A stretch of 64,000 nt of DNA from an uncultured Dorea sp. (GCA_910577685.1 CAJTOH010000012.1:1-64000), one strand, 5' to 3'; counted from the first letter of the stretch, positions 8,637-17,866 are shown. Notes: generated from the letters alone by a model not told the origin. A program made the numbers and translations.

Positions 8637-9062
8637 ATGGTAAATAAAAAGATAAATGTTACGAGAAGAGAATTTCAAGACAGTTACCGCAGGCATTATA
8701 AGTTGTATCAAAGCACGGATGTAAGTGATAAGACCCGCAGATTAGTATTGTTTTATTCCGTGGAATGTGGATTAAAGAGTTTACTGATGAAAGAAAAAGG
8801 GAAAAATACATATGAAGAGTTTGAAAGCAGCTGTGATCGGAGCGTGACCGGACATGATATTAAGGCTATGTTAAAAGAAGTTAATCCACGGAATGAATTT
8901 GTGTTAAAAAATATTTCTTTGGAAAAAGGCGGAGGGAGTGTTCCGCCTAAGAAGTTTAACGAATTGTGGAGATATGGCGCAGCGGTCGCCGACGTAGGAG
9001 AGGAAGAAAAAGCGGAAAAGATATTGGTGAAGATTGCAGAATGGATTCGGTCAAGATTGTAG
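8637..9062 (+). CDS. HEPN-like domain small protein
   Basis: This 141-aa helical protein has the layout of HEPN domains. The helix LVLFYSVECGLKSLLMKEKG is followed by an RxxxxH-like stretch (RSVTGH) running into HDIKAML, and a last helix ends in KIAEWIRSRL. Many HEPN proteins are RNases in toxin-antitoxin or defence systems. Whether R and H here are catalytic is uncertain, since HDIK may only be the structural HDL motif of the family. I start at ATG 8637 because GGAG at 8624-8627 is 9 nt upstream. An ATG at 8622 overlaps that site. The next gene begins 10 bp after the stop, so the two are co-transcribed and probably act together. Confidence 0.6.
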   Translation: MVNKKINVTRREFQDSYRRHYKLYQSTDVSDKTRRLVLFYSVECGLKSLLMKEKGKNTYEEFESSCDRSVTGHDIKAMLKEVNPRNEFVLKNISLEKGGGSVPPKKFNELWRYGAAVADVGEEEKAEKILVKIAEWIRSRL

Positions 9063-9072
9063 GAGGTTCGAG

Positions 9073-11706
9073 ATGCAGATATTTACTTGGCGCGACGTGG
9101 AAACGAAGATAGAAAGAAATAGAGAGCTATGGCCCGCGAGCTGGAACCGGGTGGATGTTTACAATGACGAGATTGTTGTAAATATCTGTAGGGCGAAACA
9201 AAGTAAGGAGGAGGATCAGTCAACTTTTAAGGACATTTTTGGGAAATATTATGACTGTGAATATGAAGAGGTAGAGATTGAATTCGACCAGTCAAAATTG
9301 AAGATTATTTATGAAGATGAAGGTGAAGAAGAACGCATGGAAAAAGTTCCGGCGCCTTTATTCAAAGATATTTTTATACAAAATGAAGAGAAACCAGCTC
9401 TGTCCAAGTTGCCTGGAACTGCAATTGCCGCTTTTCATTCTTATAAAGGGGGTGTGGGAAGAACCTTGTCATTGATTGCCCTTGCGAATGGAATCGCGAA
9501 AAAGTATGGGGGAGGGAAGAAAGTGCTGATTGTAGATTCCGACTTGGAGGTGCCGGGGTTGACCTGGATGCTGAAACAACAACAGGGAAGCTCGGCAATC
9601 AGCTATCTGGACATCCTGTCTCTGATGCATTTTCATGATATGGATTCCGTGCTGGCAGAAAAGATAGCCGGACTTGTCAAAAAATCTATATTGGTCATTG
9701 AAACGGATAAGTTAGAAACAGAACATTATTTTCTCCCTGTATACAGGGAAGAAGAGCAGTTGTTGGATATATTCTCCAGTCCGGAAAAAATCATTTCCGG
9801 GCAGAACAATAAGTATGTGATTGCGGAGTTTCTCTCAAAGATAGGAGCGGCGTTAGGCGTAGATTTGGTGTTGGTAGATTTAAGGGCGGGCATTACTGAG
9901 TTTTCCGCGCCTTTTCTGTTTGACCCGAGAGTGCAGAAATACTTTGTAACTTCAACTTCTATGCAGTCTGTGAAGGGTACGCAGATGCTTCTGAAGGAAA
10001 TCTGGCAGAGAACAGGAAAGTATTTATCAGATTTCAAGATAATACTGACGATGATACCGCAGGAAATGGAAGAGCATACCATAGGGCGGATAGAAGATGA
10101 ATTAATGGAAGGAATAGAATCAGAAATTGCCTTGGAAGATACTGCGTTTCTAAGAGAAGATTATCTGCTCAGAGTCCTATTCGATTCTCCCTTCATCTCA
10201 TTAGGGGACTTCCGGCAAATCTGCGGCGTCCTAAGGGGAAAAGAATTGCTGGAGATTATGGGATCGGCTGCCGACAGTATTTTTGCGGCGGAGCAGGATT
10301 CGGATGATAGTGGATTGACAATAAAGGAAGTCCGGGAAACGTTGGGGAATCTGCATAGGATTGCTTCTAAAGAAATTACTGCCGAAGGTACGGAAGAACT
10401 GAGTATGCTGGCAACCCTTCCTATTCGGGAAATCGTTAAAGATTATCAGAGCGAGATTCCAAGGATTGTTGTTCTGGGGGCGAAGGGTTCCGGGAAGACT
10501 TATCTATATAAGCAAATACTGGGAGGGAGAAACTGGGCTGAATTTACAAAAAGTGTAGAAAAAACAAAGGAAGAAGAAAGTTGTAGAGCGTTGGTCTTGC
10601 CGCTGCTCTCAACGGTGAATTGGAATAATATCCGTGGTTTGGCTCAGGAATGTGTGGAAAATGCGAATAAAATCTTGGGAGAGGAATGTATTGATTCTAA
10701 TATATTAAACATTAATTATAACGAGATTATGTCATATATGGACGCGGCACATTCATTGACGGAATGGAAGCAGAAGTGGACAGAGACGATTGTCCGGACG
10801 TTTGGCGGCAGTATTGAAGATTTGGAGGATATAGATTATTATCTGGAGAAGCAGGGGAAAAAGGTGTTGTTTCTGGTGGACGGGTTGGAGGATTTATTCA
10901 TGGACGCGCAGGCCCGGAAAGATGAAAGCTGGAAACTTGCGGTCAGGGCGTTATGCCAGAATGTCGTTAATGAATTAAATAGCCTGAAACACGGCAATGT
11001 TGGAATCATCATTTTCGCAAGAAAGGATTTGGCTTCGGAGGCGATAGAGATTAATTTTGAGCAATTCAGAAACCAATATTTCAGATATGAACTTCAGTGG
11101 ACGCCCACGGAAGCGCTGAGGCTGGCGGCATGGATTGCGGCAAGGGCAAATCACAGGTTTTCTGAAAACATAGATATCCTGAAGTCGAACAGAGAGGCTT
11201 TGGAAGAACGGCTGGAATTGCTGTGGGGGAAAAAATTGGGCAAGAATCATTCAAAAGAAGCGTTTTCATCCCGTTGGATTATTGCGTCCTTGTCAGATTT
11301 TAACGGACAGCTCCAGGCGAGGGATATTGTCAGATTTTTAAAATTTGCTACGGAAAATCTGCCGGATTCAAAACTGATAAACCCGGACAGGTTTATTATG
11401 CCCATTGAAGTAAGGAATGCGATTCCGGAGTGTTCCAAAGAAAAATTGAAGGAAATCAAAGACGAGATGAAAGAGACTTACTGCATTTTAGAAAAATTGA
11501 TTAAAATGCCGGATGAGCAGAAGAGACTGCCCTTATCTATGGCGAAGCTTAGCCTGACAGGGGAGGAGATTTCGAAGCTGGAAAGCCAGGGGTATCTGGT
11601 TTCTGTGGAAAAGAAGTATTATCTGCCGGAAATCATCCGGTATGCGTTTGGGTTTAAGTATGAGAAAGGGGCGCGTCCCAAAGTATTGTCGCTGCTGTCT
11701 AATTGA
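9073..11706 (+). CDS. Large fused NTPase: ParA/MinD-like domain plus STAND/AAA-like P-loop domain
   Basis: The 877-aa protein has an N-terminal region of about 110 residues rich in acidic residues. A ParA/MinD-like ATPase follows, with deviant Walker A KGGVGRT (125-131), VLIVDSDLEVPGL (about 151-163) and LVLVDLRAG (about 266-274). A second NTPase has Walker A GAKGSGKT (469-476) and Walker B VLFLVDGLEDLF (598-609). The last 250 residues are helical. The KGGVGR variant is found in large conflict-type proteins rather than in partition ParA. No ParB or parS-like gene is nearby. AGGAGG lies 6 nt before the chosen ATG. Together with the upstream HEPN-like protein this suggests a sensor-NTPase/effector pair, but no function is established. 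Confidence 0.75.
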   Translation: MQIFTWRDVETKIERNRELWPASWNRVDVYNDEIVVNICRAKQSKEEDQSTFKDIFGKYYDCEYEEVEIEFDQSKLKIIYEDEGEEERMEKVPAPLFKDIFIQNEEKPALSKLPGTAIAAFHSYKGGVGRTLSLIALANGIAKKYGGGKKVLIVDSDLEVPGLTWMLKQQQGSSAISYLDILSLMHFHDMDSVLAEKIAGLVKKSILVIETDKLETEHYFLPVYREEEQLLDIFSSPEKIISGQNNKYVIAEFLSKIGAALGVDLVLVDLRAGITEFSAPFLFDPRVQKYFVTSTSMQSVKGTQMLLKEIWQRTGKYLSDFKIILTMIPQEMEEHTIGRIEDELMEGIESEIALEDTAFLREDYLLRVLFDSPFISLGDFRQICGVLRGKELLEIMGSAADSIFAAEQDSDDSGLTIKEVRETLGNLHRIASKEITAEGTEELSMLATLPIREIVKDYQSEIPRIVVLGAKGSGKTYLYKQILGGRNWAEFTKSVEKTKEEESCRALVLPLLSTVNWNNIRGLAQECVENANKILGEECIDSNILNINYNEIMSYMDAAHSLTEWKQKWTETIVRTFGGSIEDLEDIDYYLEKQGKKVLFLVDGLEDLFMDAQARKDESWKLAVRALCQNVVNELNSLKHGNVGIIIFARKDLASEAIEINFEQFRNQYFRYELQWTPTEALRLAAWIAARANHRFSENIDILKSNREALEERLELLWGKKLGKNHSKEAFSSRWIIASLSDFNGQLQARDIVRFLKFATENLPDSKLINPDRFIMPIEVRNAIPECSKEKLKEIKDEMKETYCILEKLIKMPDEQKRLPLSMAKLSLTGEEISKLESQGYLVSVEKKYYLPEIIRYAFGFKYEKGARPKVLSLLSN

Positions 11707-11762
11707 ACGAAATCATAGGAAAGAAAGTTTTCTGGGATGGATGGGGTTCTGGCTAAGCTGCT

Positions 11763-11860
11763 TTAGATAAGATTGAACCCCACGCAAATCCCGGTCACTA
11801 TAAACATAAGACACGCCGTCAGATCAAAGAACAGTTTCTTCTGGCGGTTAAATTGCCATT
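11763..11860 (-). pseudogene. Possible C-terminal remnant of a membrane protein
   Basis: A short reading frame on the minus strand, just past the alcohol dehydrogenase stop, encodes FNRQKKLFFDLTACLMFIVT then GICVGFNLI and a stop. It looks like the last transmembrane helix of a small transporter (LysE-like ending). There is no start or upstream part. It may be the scar left where the sugar-phosphate locus was inserted, or chance. Confidence 0.25.
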
Positions 11861-13014
11861 TTTAAGATATCCACAAATTCTTTCACATGCAGTAGAACAT
11901 AATGCCCGACAGGGGCGGTATCGTTATTGGTGGCTCTATTCGCCATTTCCTCGAAATGTGTATCGTCTATGCCCATCTCTGTCAGGGTCGTCCTTAGATT
12001 CAGCGCTTTGAAAAAGCCTTCTAATTTATCCGCCAGAATATACGCCATTTCCGTTTCCGTATGGTTATAGGAATCAGCGTGAAAGACGCGGACGGCAAGC
12101 TGCGCTAGTTTGTAAGGTTTGACTTTTGCCATATATCTGCACCACGCGACGAAAACAACGGCCATGCCTTCCCCATGGGTGATTCCGTATTGTGCGCTGA
12201 GTTCGTGCTCGATTCTGTGAGAGCCCCAGTCCGCGGCGCGCCCCGTATCGAGGATGCCGTTGTGCGCAATAGACGCAAGCCACTGAATCTCGGCGCGGGC
12301 ATTATAGTCGGACGGTTCCTTCATCAGGCGCAGGGAATTCACCAAGGCGGCGTTGATCGCGCCTTCGATCATATAGTCTGTTGCGTCCGTATGAGCCGTG
12401 TCTGAAAAATATCTCTCCAGCAAATGAGAGAGGATATCGGCGCATCCGCAGGAAGTCTGATACGCCGGAAGACCCAGCGTGTATTTGGGATTCATAATGG
12501 CGAATTTCGGTATAATCATATCATCCTCGAATCCCCGTTTCATCAATCCGTTTGAAATAATAGCGGCGTTAGACGTCTCGGAGCCGCTCGCAGGGAGCGT
12601 CGTAATGGCTCCGACTGAAACGGCATGCTCCAAGACAGCCGTTCCGTCAAAGAAATCCCACACATCCCCTTCGTAGGGAATCCCAAGGGCGACCGCTTTG
12701 GCCGTATCTACGGAGCTTCCGCCGCCTGCGGCCAGGACAAAATCTACCGAGTGTTCTTTGGAAACGTCCACCAGATCGCGGATAAGCTCAATCTTCGGAT
12801 TGGGAACAACGTCGCCGCATTCCAGAAAATCAATATCCAGACGGTCGCAGGCATCCTTAATTACGTCCCAGATCCCCAATGTTTTGACAAAATCCCCGCT
12901 GTATACGAACATCAGGGAAGTGACTTTATATTCCTTGAACAAACGATATATATTCTGTTCCGCCCCGTCCCCGAAAAAGATACGGGCGGGATTATAATAA
13001 TGAAAGTTTAACAT
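11848..13014 (-). CDS. Iron-containing alcohol dehydrogenase
   Basis: The 388-aa product is a group III (iron-dependent) alcohol dehydrogenase of the butanol dehydrogenase YqdH/BDH type. Visible features are LNFHYYNPARIFFGDGAEQ at the N-terminus, the NAD(P)-binding AAGGGSSVDTAKAVALG (about residues 93-109) and metal-binding histidines in HRIEHELSAQYGITHGEG. The start is set by GGAGGCGTTACT before ATG 13014. It is the second gene after deoR, 32 bp apart, and divergent from the kinase-isomerase-aldolase operon. In that context it probably reduces the aldehyde released by the aldolase (acetaldehyde or methylthioacetaldehyde) to the alcohol and regenerates NAD+. Confidence 0.9.
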   Translation of the reverse strand: MLNFHYYNPARIFFGDGAEQNIYRLFKEYKVTSLMFVYSGDFVKTLGIWDVIKDACDRLDIDFLECGDVVPNPKIELIRDLVDVSKEHSVDFVLAAGGGSSVDTAKAVALGIPYEGDVWDFFDGTAVLEHAVSVGAITTLPASGSETSNAAIISNGLMKRGFEDDMIIPKFAIMNPKYTLGLPAYQTSCGCADILSHLLERYFSDTAHTDATDYMIEGAINAALVNSLRLMKEPSDYNARAEIQWLASIAHNGILDTGRAADWGSHRIEHELSAQYGITHGEGMAVVFVAWCRYMAKVKPYKLAQLAVRVFHADSYNHTETEMAYILADKLEGFFKALNLRTTLTEMGIDDTHFEEMANRATNNDTAPVGHYVLLHVKEFVDILKMAI

Positions 13015-13046
13015 AGTAACGCCTCCTAAAGTTATGAATATAATTT

Positions 13047-13817
13047 TTAGCAATAACGGATAGGAATGTTGCATTGCCGCAGTTTTTCATTCCATATATC
13101 AGGCAGGCATTTATCTGTGATGATCATGTTGATACTGCTGAGGCCGGTTATTATATAATCGGCGGAATCAGAGAATTTGGTATGATCTGCAATCAGAAAA
13201 TGTTCTCGTGATTGGGAAATATACGCTTTTCGTACTTGGCTTTCATTCATATTATTGTCAAGCAAGCCATGGTCTAGGTCAACGACCGGATTGCTGATAA
13301 AGCATTTGTCGGCAAGATAATAGGAGATTGCATCGGTAGTCTGGTATCCGGAAAAAGAATTCGAGCGTTGGCGGAAGGTTCCGCCAAGGGCAATCAGTTT
13401 GACCTTGGAAAATTGATTGCTGAATAAGTCGAAGATACGAAGAGAATTCGTAATCATAGTAACGCTTAAATTCCGCTGTACAATCTCTTTGGCAAGGGCC
13501 AGACAGGTGGTGCTGCAGTCTAAGAAAATCGTGTCGTTATTTTGAATGAAATTGTCGATTGTGTAAGCTGCAAGCCTTTTCTTTTCTTCGGAGAAGAATG
13601 TCTCCCGAAGCTGGACAGGCGCGCCTTTGTCATCGGCTTCCGGCAGGAAAGCTCCGCCGTGGATTCTCTTTAACTTATTTTGCGCTTCCAGTTCTTTTAA
13701 ATCCCTGCGGATGGTTTCTTCGCTGCAATCCAGCTTCTGGCTCATAGTGGATATCAGGATACTCCCGTAGGTATGCAGTTCCTCCTCTAAGAGTTTGTGA
13801 CGGTCAATTTTTAACAT
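13047..13817 (-). CDS. DeoR-family transcriptional regulator
   Basis: The protein is 256 aa. An N-terminal DeoR winged helix (about 1-57) has MSQKLDCSEETIRRDLKELE then AQNKLKRIHGGA. A DeoR C-terminal sensor domain follows, with FLDCSTTCLALAKEI and VKLIALGG. Family members sense phosphorylated sugars. It heads the minus-strand operon with the alcohol dehydrogenase and lies back to back with the transporter-kinase-isomerase-aldolase operon. It likely controls both, with a pentose phosphate intermediate as effector. Confidence 0.9.
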   Translation of the reverse strand: MLKIDRHKLLEEELHTYGSILISTMSQKLDCSEETIRRDLKELEAQNKLKRIHGGAFLPEADDKGAPVQLRETFFSEEKKRLAAYTIDNFIQNNDTIFLDCSTTCLALAKEIVQRNLSVTMITNSLRIFDLFSNQFSKVKLIALGGTFRQRSNSFSGYQTTDAISYYLADKCFISNPVVDLDHGLLDNNMNESQVRKAYISQSREHFLIADHTKFSDSADYIITGLSSINMIITDKCLPDIWNEKLRQCNIPIRYC

Positions 13818-14171
13818 AGCTTACAAATCCTTTCAGCATTTATATTGAATGTAACACTATAATATCAAAAAAAACCTCAAAAATCAACATTAAAATAAAA
13901 AATGCCCGTTAAATTGCCCATAAATAATAAAAAAACACCAAAAAATCTAAAAAATATCAACAAAATAATGTTGACAAATGTTAGATAATGTTGTAATGTG
14001 TTGGCATAGCAAAATAACTGAAGGAGGGCGGATGTAATAAAATGTGATTTTGGGAAACAATAGGAAAAACGGCATTTTAAATTGAATGTAAGAGACGGAC
14101 GCAAAGCGAATGAAAAGAAAGCGTCAGGGAACAGAAAAAAGGTTGAGTTACAAAGAAAGGAAAGAAATGAA
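13818..14171 (+). promoter_or_regulatory. Divergent regulatory region with 10-bp-phased repeats
   Basis: A 354-bp, very AT-rich intergenic region with no gene. TTGACA (13971-13976) is followed after 17 bp by TAATGT (13994-13999). WAATGTT occurs at 13966, 13976 and 13986, exactly 10 bp apart, with a related TAATGTG at 13994. An opposite-strand copy (CAACATTA) lies at 13885-13892. Direct repeats on one DNA face over the -35 suit a DeoR-type repressor. I see no SAM-riboswitch-like leader. The AAAGG site at 14156-14160 serves the ATG at 14172. Confidence 0.6.
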
Positions 14172-15500
14172 ATGGAAAAAGCGAATAAGAAAGGAAGCTT
14201 TATGGGGTTGCTGCCGTTAGTCATCTTTTTGGTTGTTTATTTCGCAATGGGAATCGGAACCGGGGACTTTTCGAATTTCCCGCTGATGATCGGGATTTTT
14301 CTGGCGTCTGCTATTTCGCTGTTTATGAAGAGCCCGGTTGCGGAAGAGAAATCATTTACGGAAAAAGTCGTAATGTTTTGCAAGGGCGGGGGAGACGATA
14401 CCCTCATTCTGATGGTAATTATCTACATGCTGGCCGGCGCTTTTTACGGAGTGGCAAGCGGGATGCACGCGACGGATACGGTAACCAATATCGGTATATC
14501 GATTTTACCGACTAATATGATTATTCCCGGGCTATTCCTAATCGGCTGCGTACTCAGTTTTTCAATGGGGACTTCGATGGGTACCGTAGCGGCGCTGATG
14601 CCGATTGCTATTGATATCGCGTCTAAGACCGGCGTGAACGTAGCTCTTGTAAGCGGCGTCGTAGTCGGCGGGGCTATGTTCGGAGATAATCTTTCGTTTA
14701 TTTCAGATACGACCATTGCGGCAACGACGACGCAGGGAATTGAAAATAAAGAAAAATTCAAAGCCAATATTTTTATGGTCGGGCCTGCGGTCCTCATAAC
14801 GGTTATAGCATTGGCGCTGTATCCGATCGACGCTGCTAAGATTACGGCGGGAGGAGAGATTAATCTTGTGAATCTGATTCCATACATACTGATTATAACG
14901 TTGTCATTAATCGGTATGCATGCGGTTATAGCAATGACGATATCTGTAATTTCAGGTATGGTAATTGGAATCATTCATGGAGACTTTACGTTTATCGAAT
15001 CATTTTCCGTTGTGCATAACGGGATGTGCTCCATGCAGGATATGGCGGTTATTGCTATCTTCGTAGGCGGTCTGGTGGCGATCATGCAGTATTTAGGAGG
15101 TATCGATTGGCTGCTGAATAAGCTGGCGAAAGGGATGAAGTCCAAAGTAGGGGCGGAACTCAGTATTGCGGCTTTGGTAAGCTTAGTCGATGTGGCGACA
15201 ACGAACAACACGATTTCGATTATCGCCTGCGGGCCGATTGCGAAAGATATCTCGGAGGAGTTTGATATTGCTCCGGCAAGAACGGCAAGTATCTTAGACT
15301 TATTCTCATCGGCATTTAACGGTTTGACGCCTTATGCGGGACAGCTTTTGACGGCGGGCGCAATGGCCAAGATCGCCCCGGTAACAATTATGCCGTATGT
15401 ATGGTACGACATTCTTATGATTATCTTCGGCGTAATCTTTATTCTGACGGGGCTGCCGAAATTCAAAAGAAAAGACGCTGAAACAATAGAGAACGTATGA
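14172..15500 (+). CDS. NhaC-family transporter (Na+/H+ antiporter superfamily)
   Basis: The 442-aa membrane protein has about 11-12 hydrophobic segments and NhaC-type conserved stretches (GTSMGTVAALMPIAIDIA, GGAMFGDNLSFISDTTIAAT). It resembles NhaC/YuiF-like members of the superfamily, some of which carry organic solutes. MetT, a methionine transporter of the superfamily, is an example. It is the first gene of the kinase-isomerase-aldolase operon, so import of the sugar or nucleoside that feeds the pathway is more likely than pH homeostasis. The ATG at 14172 follows AAAGGA. A 30-codon longer form would have a Lys/Arg-rich tail and no good ribosome binding site. Confidence 0.82.
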   Translation: MEKANKKGSFMGLLPLVIFLVVYFAMGIGTGDFSNFPLMIGIFLASAISLFMKSPVAEEKSFTEKVVMFCKGGGDDTLILMVIIYMLAGAFYGVASGMHATDTVTNIGISILPTNMIIPGLFLIGCVLSFSMGTSMGTVAALMPIAIDIASKTGVNVALVSGVVVGGAMFGDNLSFISDTTIAATTTQGIENKEKFKANIFMVGPAVLITVIALALYPIDAAKITAGGEINLVNLIPYILIITLSLIGMHAVIAMTISVISGMVIGIIHGDFTFIESFSVVHNGMCSMQDMAVIAIFVGGLVAIMQYLGGIDWLLNKLAKGMKSKVGAELSIAALVSLVDVATTNNTISIIACGPIAKDISEEFDIAPARTASILDLFSSAFNGLTPYAGQLLTAGAMAKIAPVTIMPYVWYDILMIIFGVIFILTGLPKFKRKDAETIENV

Positions 15501-15511
15501 GGAATTAAGGG

Positions 15512-16744
15512 ATGGAAAAGTATTCAAAGTATTTTTTGCTTGATGTCGGTACGGTCAAGGAATATGTAAAAGAAAAGGTTGGATATTTCGGTAAAGAGGA
15601 AGAGCTGGAGGCAATCGAGATCGGCGATGGAAATATCAACTATGTGTTTAAAGTCCGGAATCTGCGGAACGGTAAATCACTGATCGTCAAGCAGGCGGAT
15701 ACGGTGCTTCGCTCTTCCGGAAGGCACTTGGACATGCGCCGCAATAAGATAGAGGCGGAAGCGCTTAGTATTGAAGATGAGCTGGCAGAGGGATTTGTAC
15801 CGAAGATCTATCTGTATGATGAAGATATGTATGCATTGTCGATGGAAGATATTTCCGAATACAAGAATCTCCGTACGGAAATGGCGGCGGGGAAGATTTT
15901 CCCGAGACTGCCGGAGGATATCGCTGCATTTATGGCAGGAACCCTGCTCCCGACCACGGATTTGATTATGGACAGGGCGAAGAAGAAGGAAAGGGTAAAA
16001 CTATTTACCAATCCGGAGCTTTGCGATATCACCGAAGATCTGGTATTCACGGAACCCTATTATGATTACAAGGGGCGTAATGTGGTATTGGAGGAGAATC
16101 TGGATTTTGTAAAAGAAAAGTTATACGGCGATAAGGAGCTTCATGCGAATGTAGGGCAGCTGCGGGACGGCTTTATGAATCATGCACAGGCTTTGCTCCA
16201 TGGAGATCTCCATTCCGGCTCGATTTTCGTGAACCGGGAAGGGACGAAGGTTATCGACCCGGAGTTTGCCTTCTACGGCCCCATGGGATACGACATAGGG
16301 AATGTGATAGGAAACCTGTTCTTTGCATGGGCGAATAAATTCTATACCGCTCCCGGGAATTCGGAATTTTTGGCTTGGATCCCGGATGCGGTCGGCAAAG
16401 TTGCAGACAGGTTCAGGGAGAAACTTAACGAAAAATGGGACGAGATTGTAACCTTCCCCTTATATGCAAACGCAGAATTCAAAAAATCTTATATAGACAA
16501 GGTAATGTCCGATTCTTTCGGATATGCCGGAACAGAGATTATCAGGCGCGTCGTTGGGGATTCCAAGGTAAAAGAGGTTACGGACGTGGAAGACCGGAGG
16601 CTTCGCGTCCCGATGGAAAGAGCCTTAATCCAAATCGGAATTAAGCTGATTAAGGACAGAGGCGTACTTCGGGACGGGACGGATATTGTGGCAGTTGGTA
16701 CGGAATATCTCTGTCCGGCCGCCGTTTTGCCCGCAGAGGTATAA
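15512..16744 (+). CDS. mtnK: S-methyl-5-thioribose kinase (MtnK) family
   Basis: The 410-aa protein matches MtnK throughout. It has a nucleotide loop IGDGNINYVFKV (about 37-48), the lysine in LIVKQADTVLR, the catalytic loop LLHGDLHSGSIFV (about 230-242) and the metal-binding KVIDPEFAFYGPMGYDIGN. MtnK phosphorylates the C1 hydroxyl of 5-methylthioribose, and relatives accept 5-deoxyribose. It starts 11 bp after the transporter stop and is followed 30 bp later by the isomerase, the same pair as B. subtilis mtnK-mtnA. Because no dioxygenase-branch genes (mtnB, D, W, X) are seen, the product probably feeds the aldolase at the end of the operon. Confidence 0.88.
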   Translation: MEKYSKYFLLDVGTVKEYVKEKVGYFGKEEELEAIEIGDGNINYVFKVRNLRNGKSLIVKQADTVLRSSGRHLDMRRNKIEAEALSIEDELAEGFVPKIYLYDEDMYALSMEDISEYKNLRTEMAAGKIFPRLPEDIAAFMAGTLLPTTDLIMDRAKKKERVKLFTNPELCDITEDLVFTEPYYDYKGRNVVLEENLDFVKEKLYGDKELHANVGQLRDGFMNHAQALLHGDLHSGSIFVNREGTKVIDPEFAFYGPMGYDIGNVIGNLFFAWANKFYTAPGNSEFLAWIPDAVGKVADRFREKLNEKWDEIVTFPLYANAEFKKSYIDKVMSDSFGYAGTEIIRRVVGDSKVKEVTDVEDRRLRVPMERALIQIGIKLIKDRGVLRDGTDIVAVGTEYLCPAAVLPAEV

Positions 16745-16774
16745 GAGCCGCCGGTTCGCAAAGGAGGATGTATT

Positions 16775-17827
16775 ATGGAAAGATGTGACCGGGATTTGGC
16801 GTTCATGCTGCAGTATGAGAATGTGGCGTGGTACGAGGACGGAAGAGTACGGATATTAGACCGCAGGATTTATCCCTCAGAGGTAACCTTTGTCGAGTGC
16901 AGGACTTACAGAGAAGTTGCGAAAGCCATAGCCGATATGGTTACCCAGAGCGCGGGGCCGTACACCGCGGCGGGAATGGGGATGGCTCTTGCGGCGTATG
17001 AGACAGAAGGGAAGACAGAGAAAGAGCAGATTGAATTCCTTACCAGGGCTTCTTATGAAATTTCCCATGCAAGGCCGACAACCGCAAACCGAATGGGAAT
17101 AATAACGGAAGGATGCCTTGAGGCGGCAAAAAAAGCGCTTGCAAGAGGAGAGAGCGCGGCGAGGGCCTGCTTCGCCAGAACGATTGATTCGCTGAACCGG
17201 AGATATTCCGCAATGGAGAAAGCGGGAGAGTATCTCGCCTCTCTGTTTCCGAAGAACGGAAGGATTATGACGCAGTGCTTCGGCGAGACGATCATAGGGA
17301 TGATGCTGCGGGCGGCAAGAAAAAATAAAAATGATATCAAGATTTACTGCGCGGAGACAAGACCATATCTTCAGGGAGCAAGACTGACGGCCACGTGCTG
17401 CGCGCAGATGGGATTCGACACTACGGTAATTACTGATAATATGGCGGCCTACTCGATGCAGCAGAAAGGAATCGACCTCTTTACTTCTGCGGCGGATACG
17501 ATTGCGAGGGACGGCCACATTGCGAATAAGATAGGGACGTTTCAGATCGCGATTCTTGCAAAGTATTTTGGAATTCCATATTATGTGACCGGGATTCCGG
17601 ATAAAGATAAGATGCATGGCGGCGAAATCATTATAGAAGAAAGGGATTCGAAACAGGCGCTTTCCTATCGTGGAATTCAAAATACGATTCCGCAGGTCAA
17701 AGGAATCTATCCCTCCTTCGACATAGTGCCGCCGCATTTAATCAGCGGCGTTGTAACCGATAAAGGAGTCTATGTACCGTATCTGTTAAACGACTACTTT
17801 GAGGGAACAGTCGGCGAGTTCTATTAA
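16775..17827 (+). CDS. mtnA: S-methyl-5-thioribose-1-phosphate isomerase (MtnA) family
   Basis: The 350-aa protein is of the MtnA/eIF2B-alpha family. Conserved pieces are RPTTANRMGI, the catalytic cysteine C168 in IMTQCFGE, YCAETRPYLQGARLTA, ITDNMAAYSM and the catalytic aspartate D241 in SAADTIARDGHIANKIGT. It converts the aldose 1-phosphate made by MtnK to the ketose 1-phosphate (methylthioribulose 1-phosphate or 5-deoxyribulose 1-phosphate). AGGAGG precedes ATG by 7 nt. It is the central enzyme of the operon, immediately after mtnK. Ribose-1,5-bisphosphate isomerase relatives are less likely given the kinase partner. Confidence 0.88.
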   Translation: MERCDRDLAFMLQYENVAWYEDGRVRILDRRIYPSEVTFVECRTYREVAKAIADMVTQSAGPYTAAGMGMALAAYETEGKTEKEQIEFLTRASYEISHARPTTANRMGIITEGCLEAAKKALARGESAARACFARTIDSLNRRYSAMEKAGEYLASLFPKNGRIMTQCFGETIIGMMLRAARKNKNDIKIYCAETRPYLQGARLTATCCAQMGFDTTVITDNMAAYSMQQKGIDLFTSAADTIARDGHIANKIGTFQIAILAKYFGIPYYVTGIPDKDKMHGGEIIIEERDSKQALSYRGIQNTIPQVKGIYPSFDIVPPHLISGVVTDKGVYVPYLLNDYFEGTVGEFY

Positions 17828-17866
17828 CATAACATAAAAATAAAGCCGGAGAGGTGGAATAGTACA

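Noticed and set aside
9073..11706. Chromosome or plasmid partition ParA
   Set aside because: No ParB partner or parS-like repeats, deviant KGGVGRT motif and a large second NTPase domain point elsewhere.
13818..14171. S-box (SAM) riboswitch before the mtnK/yoaD operon
   Set aside because: I looked for the conserved S-box helices and a terminator and found only AT-rich DNA with short repeats.
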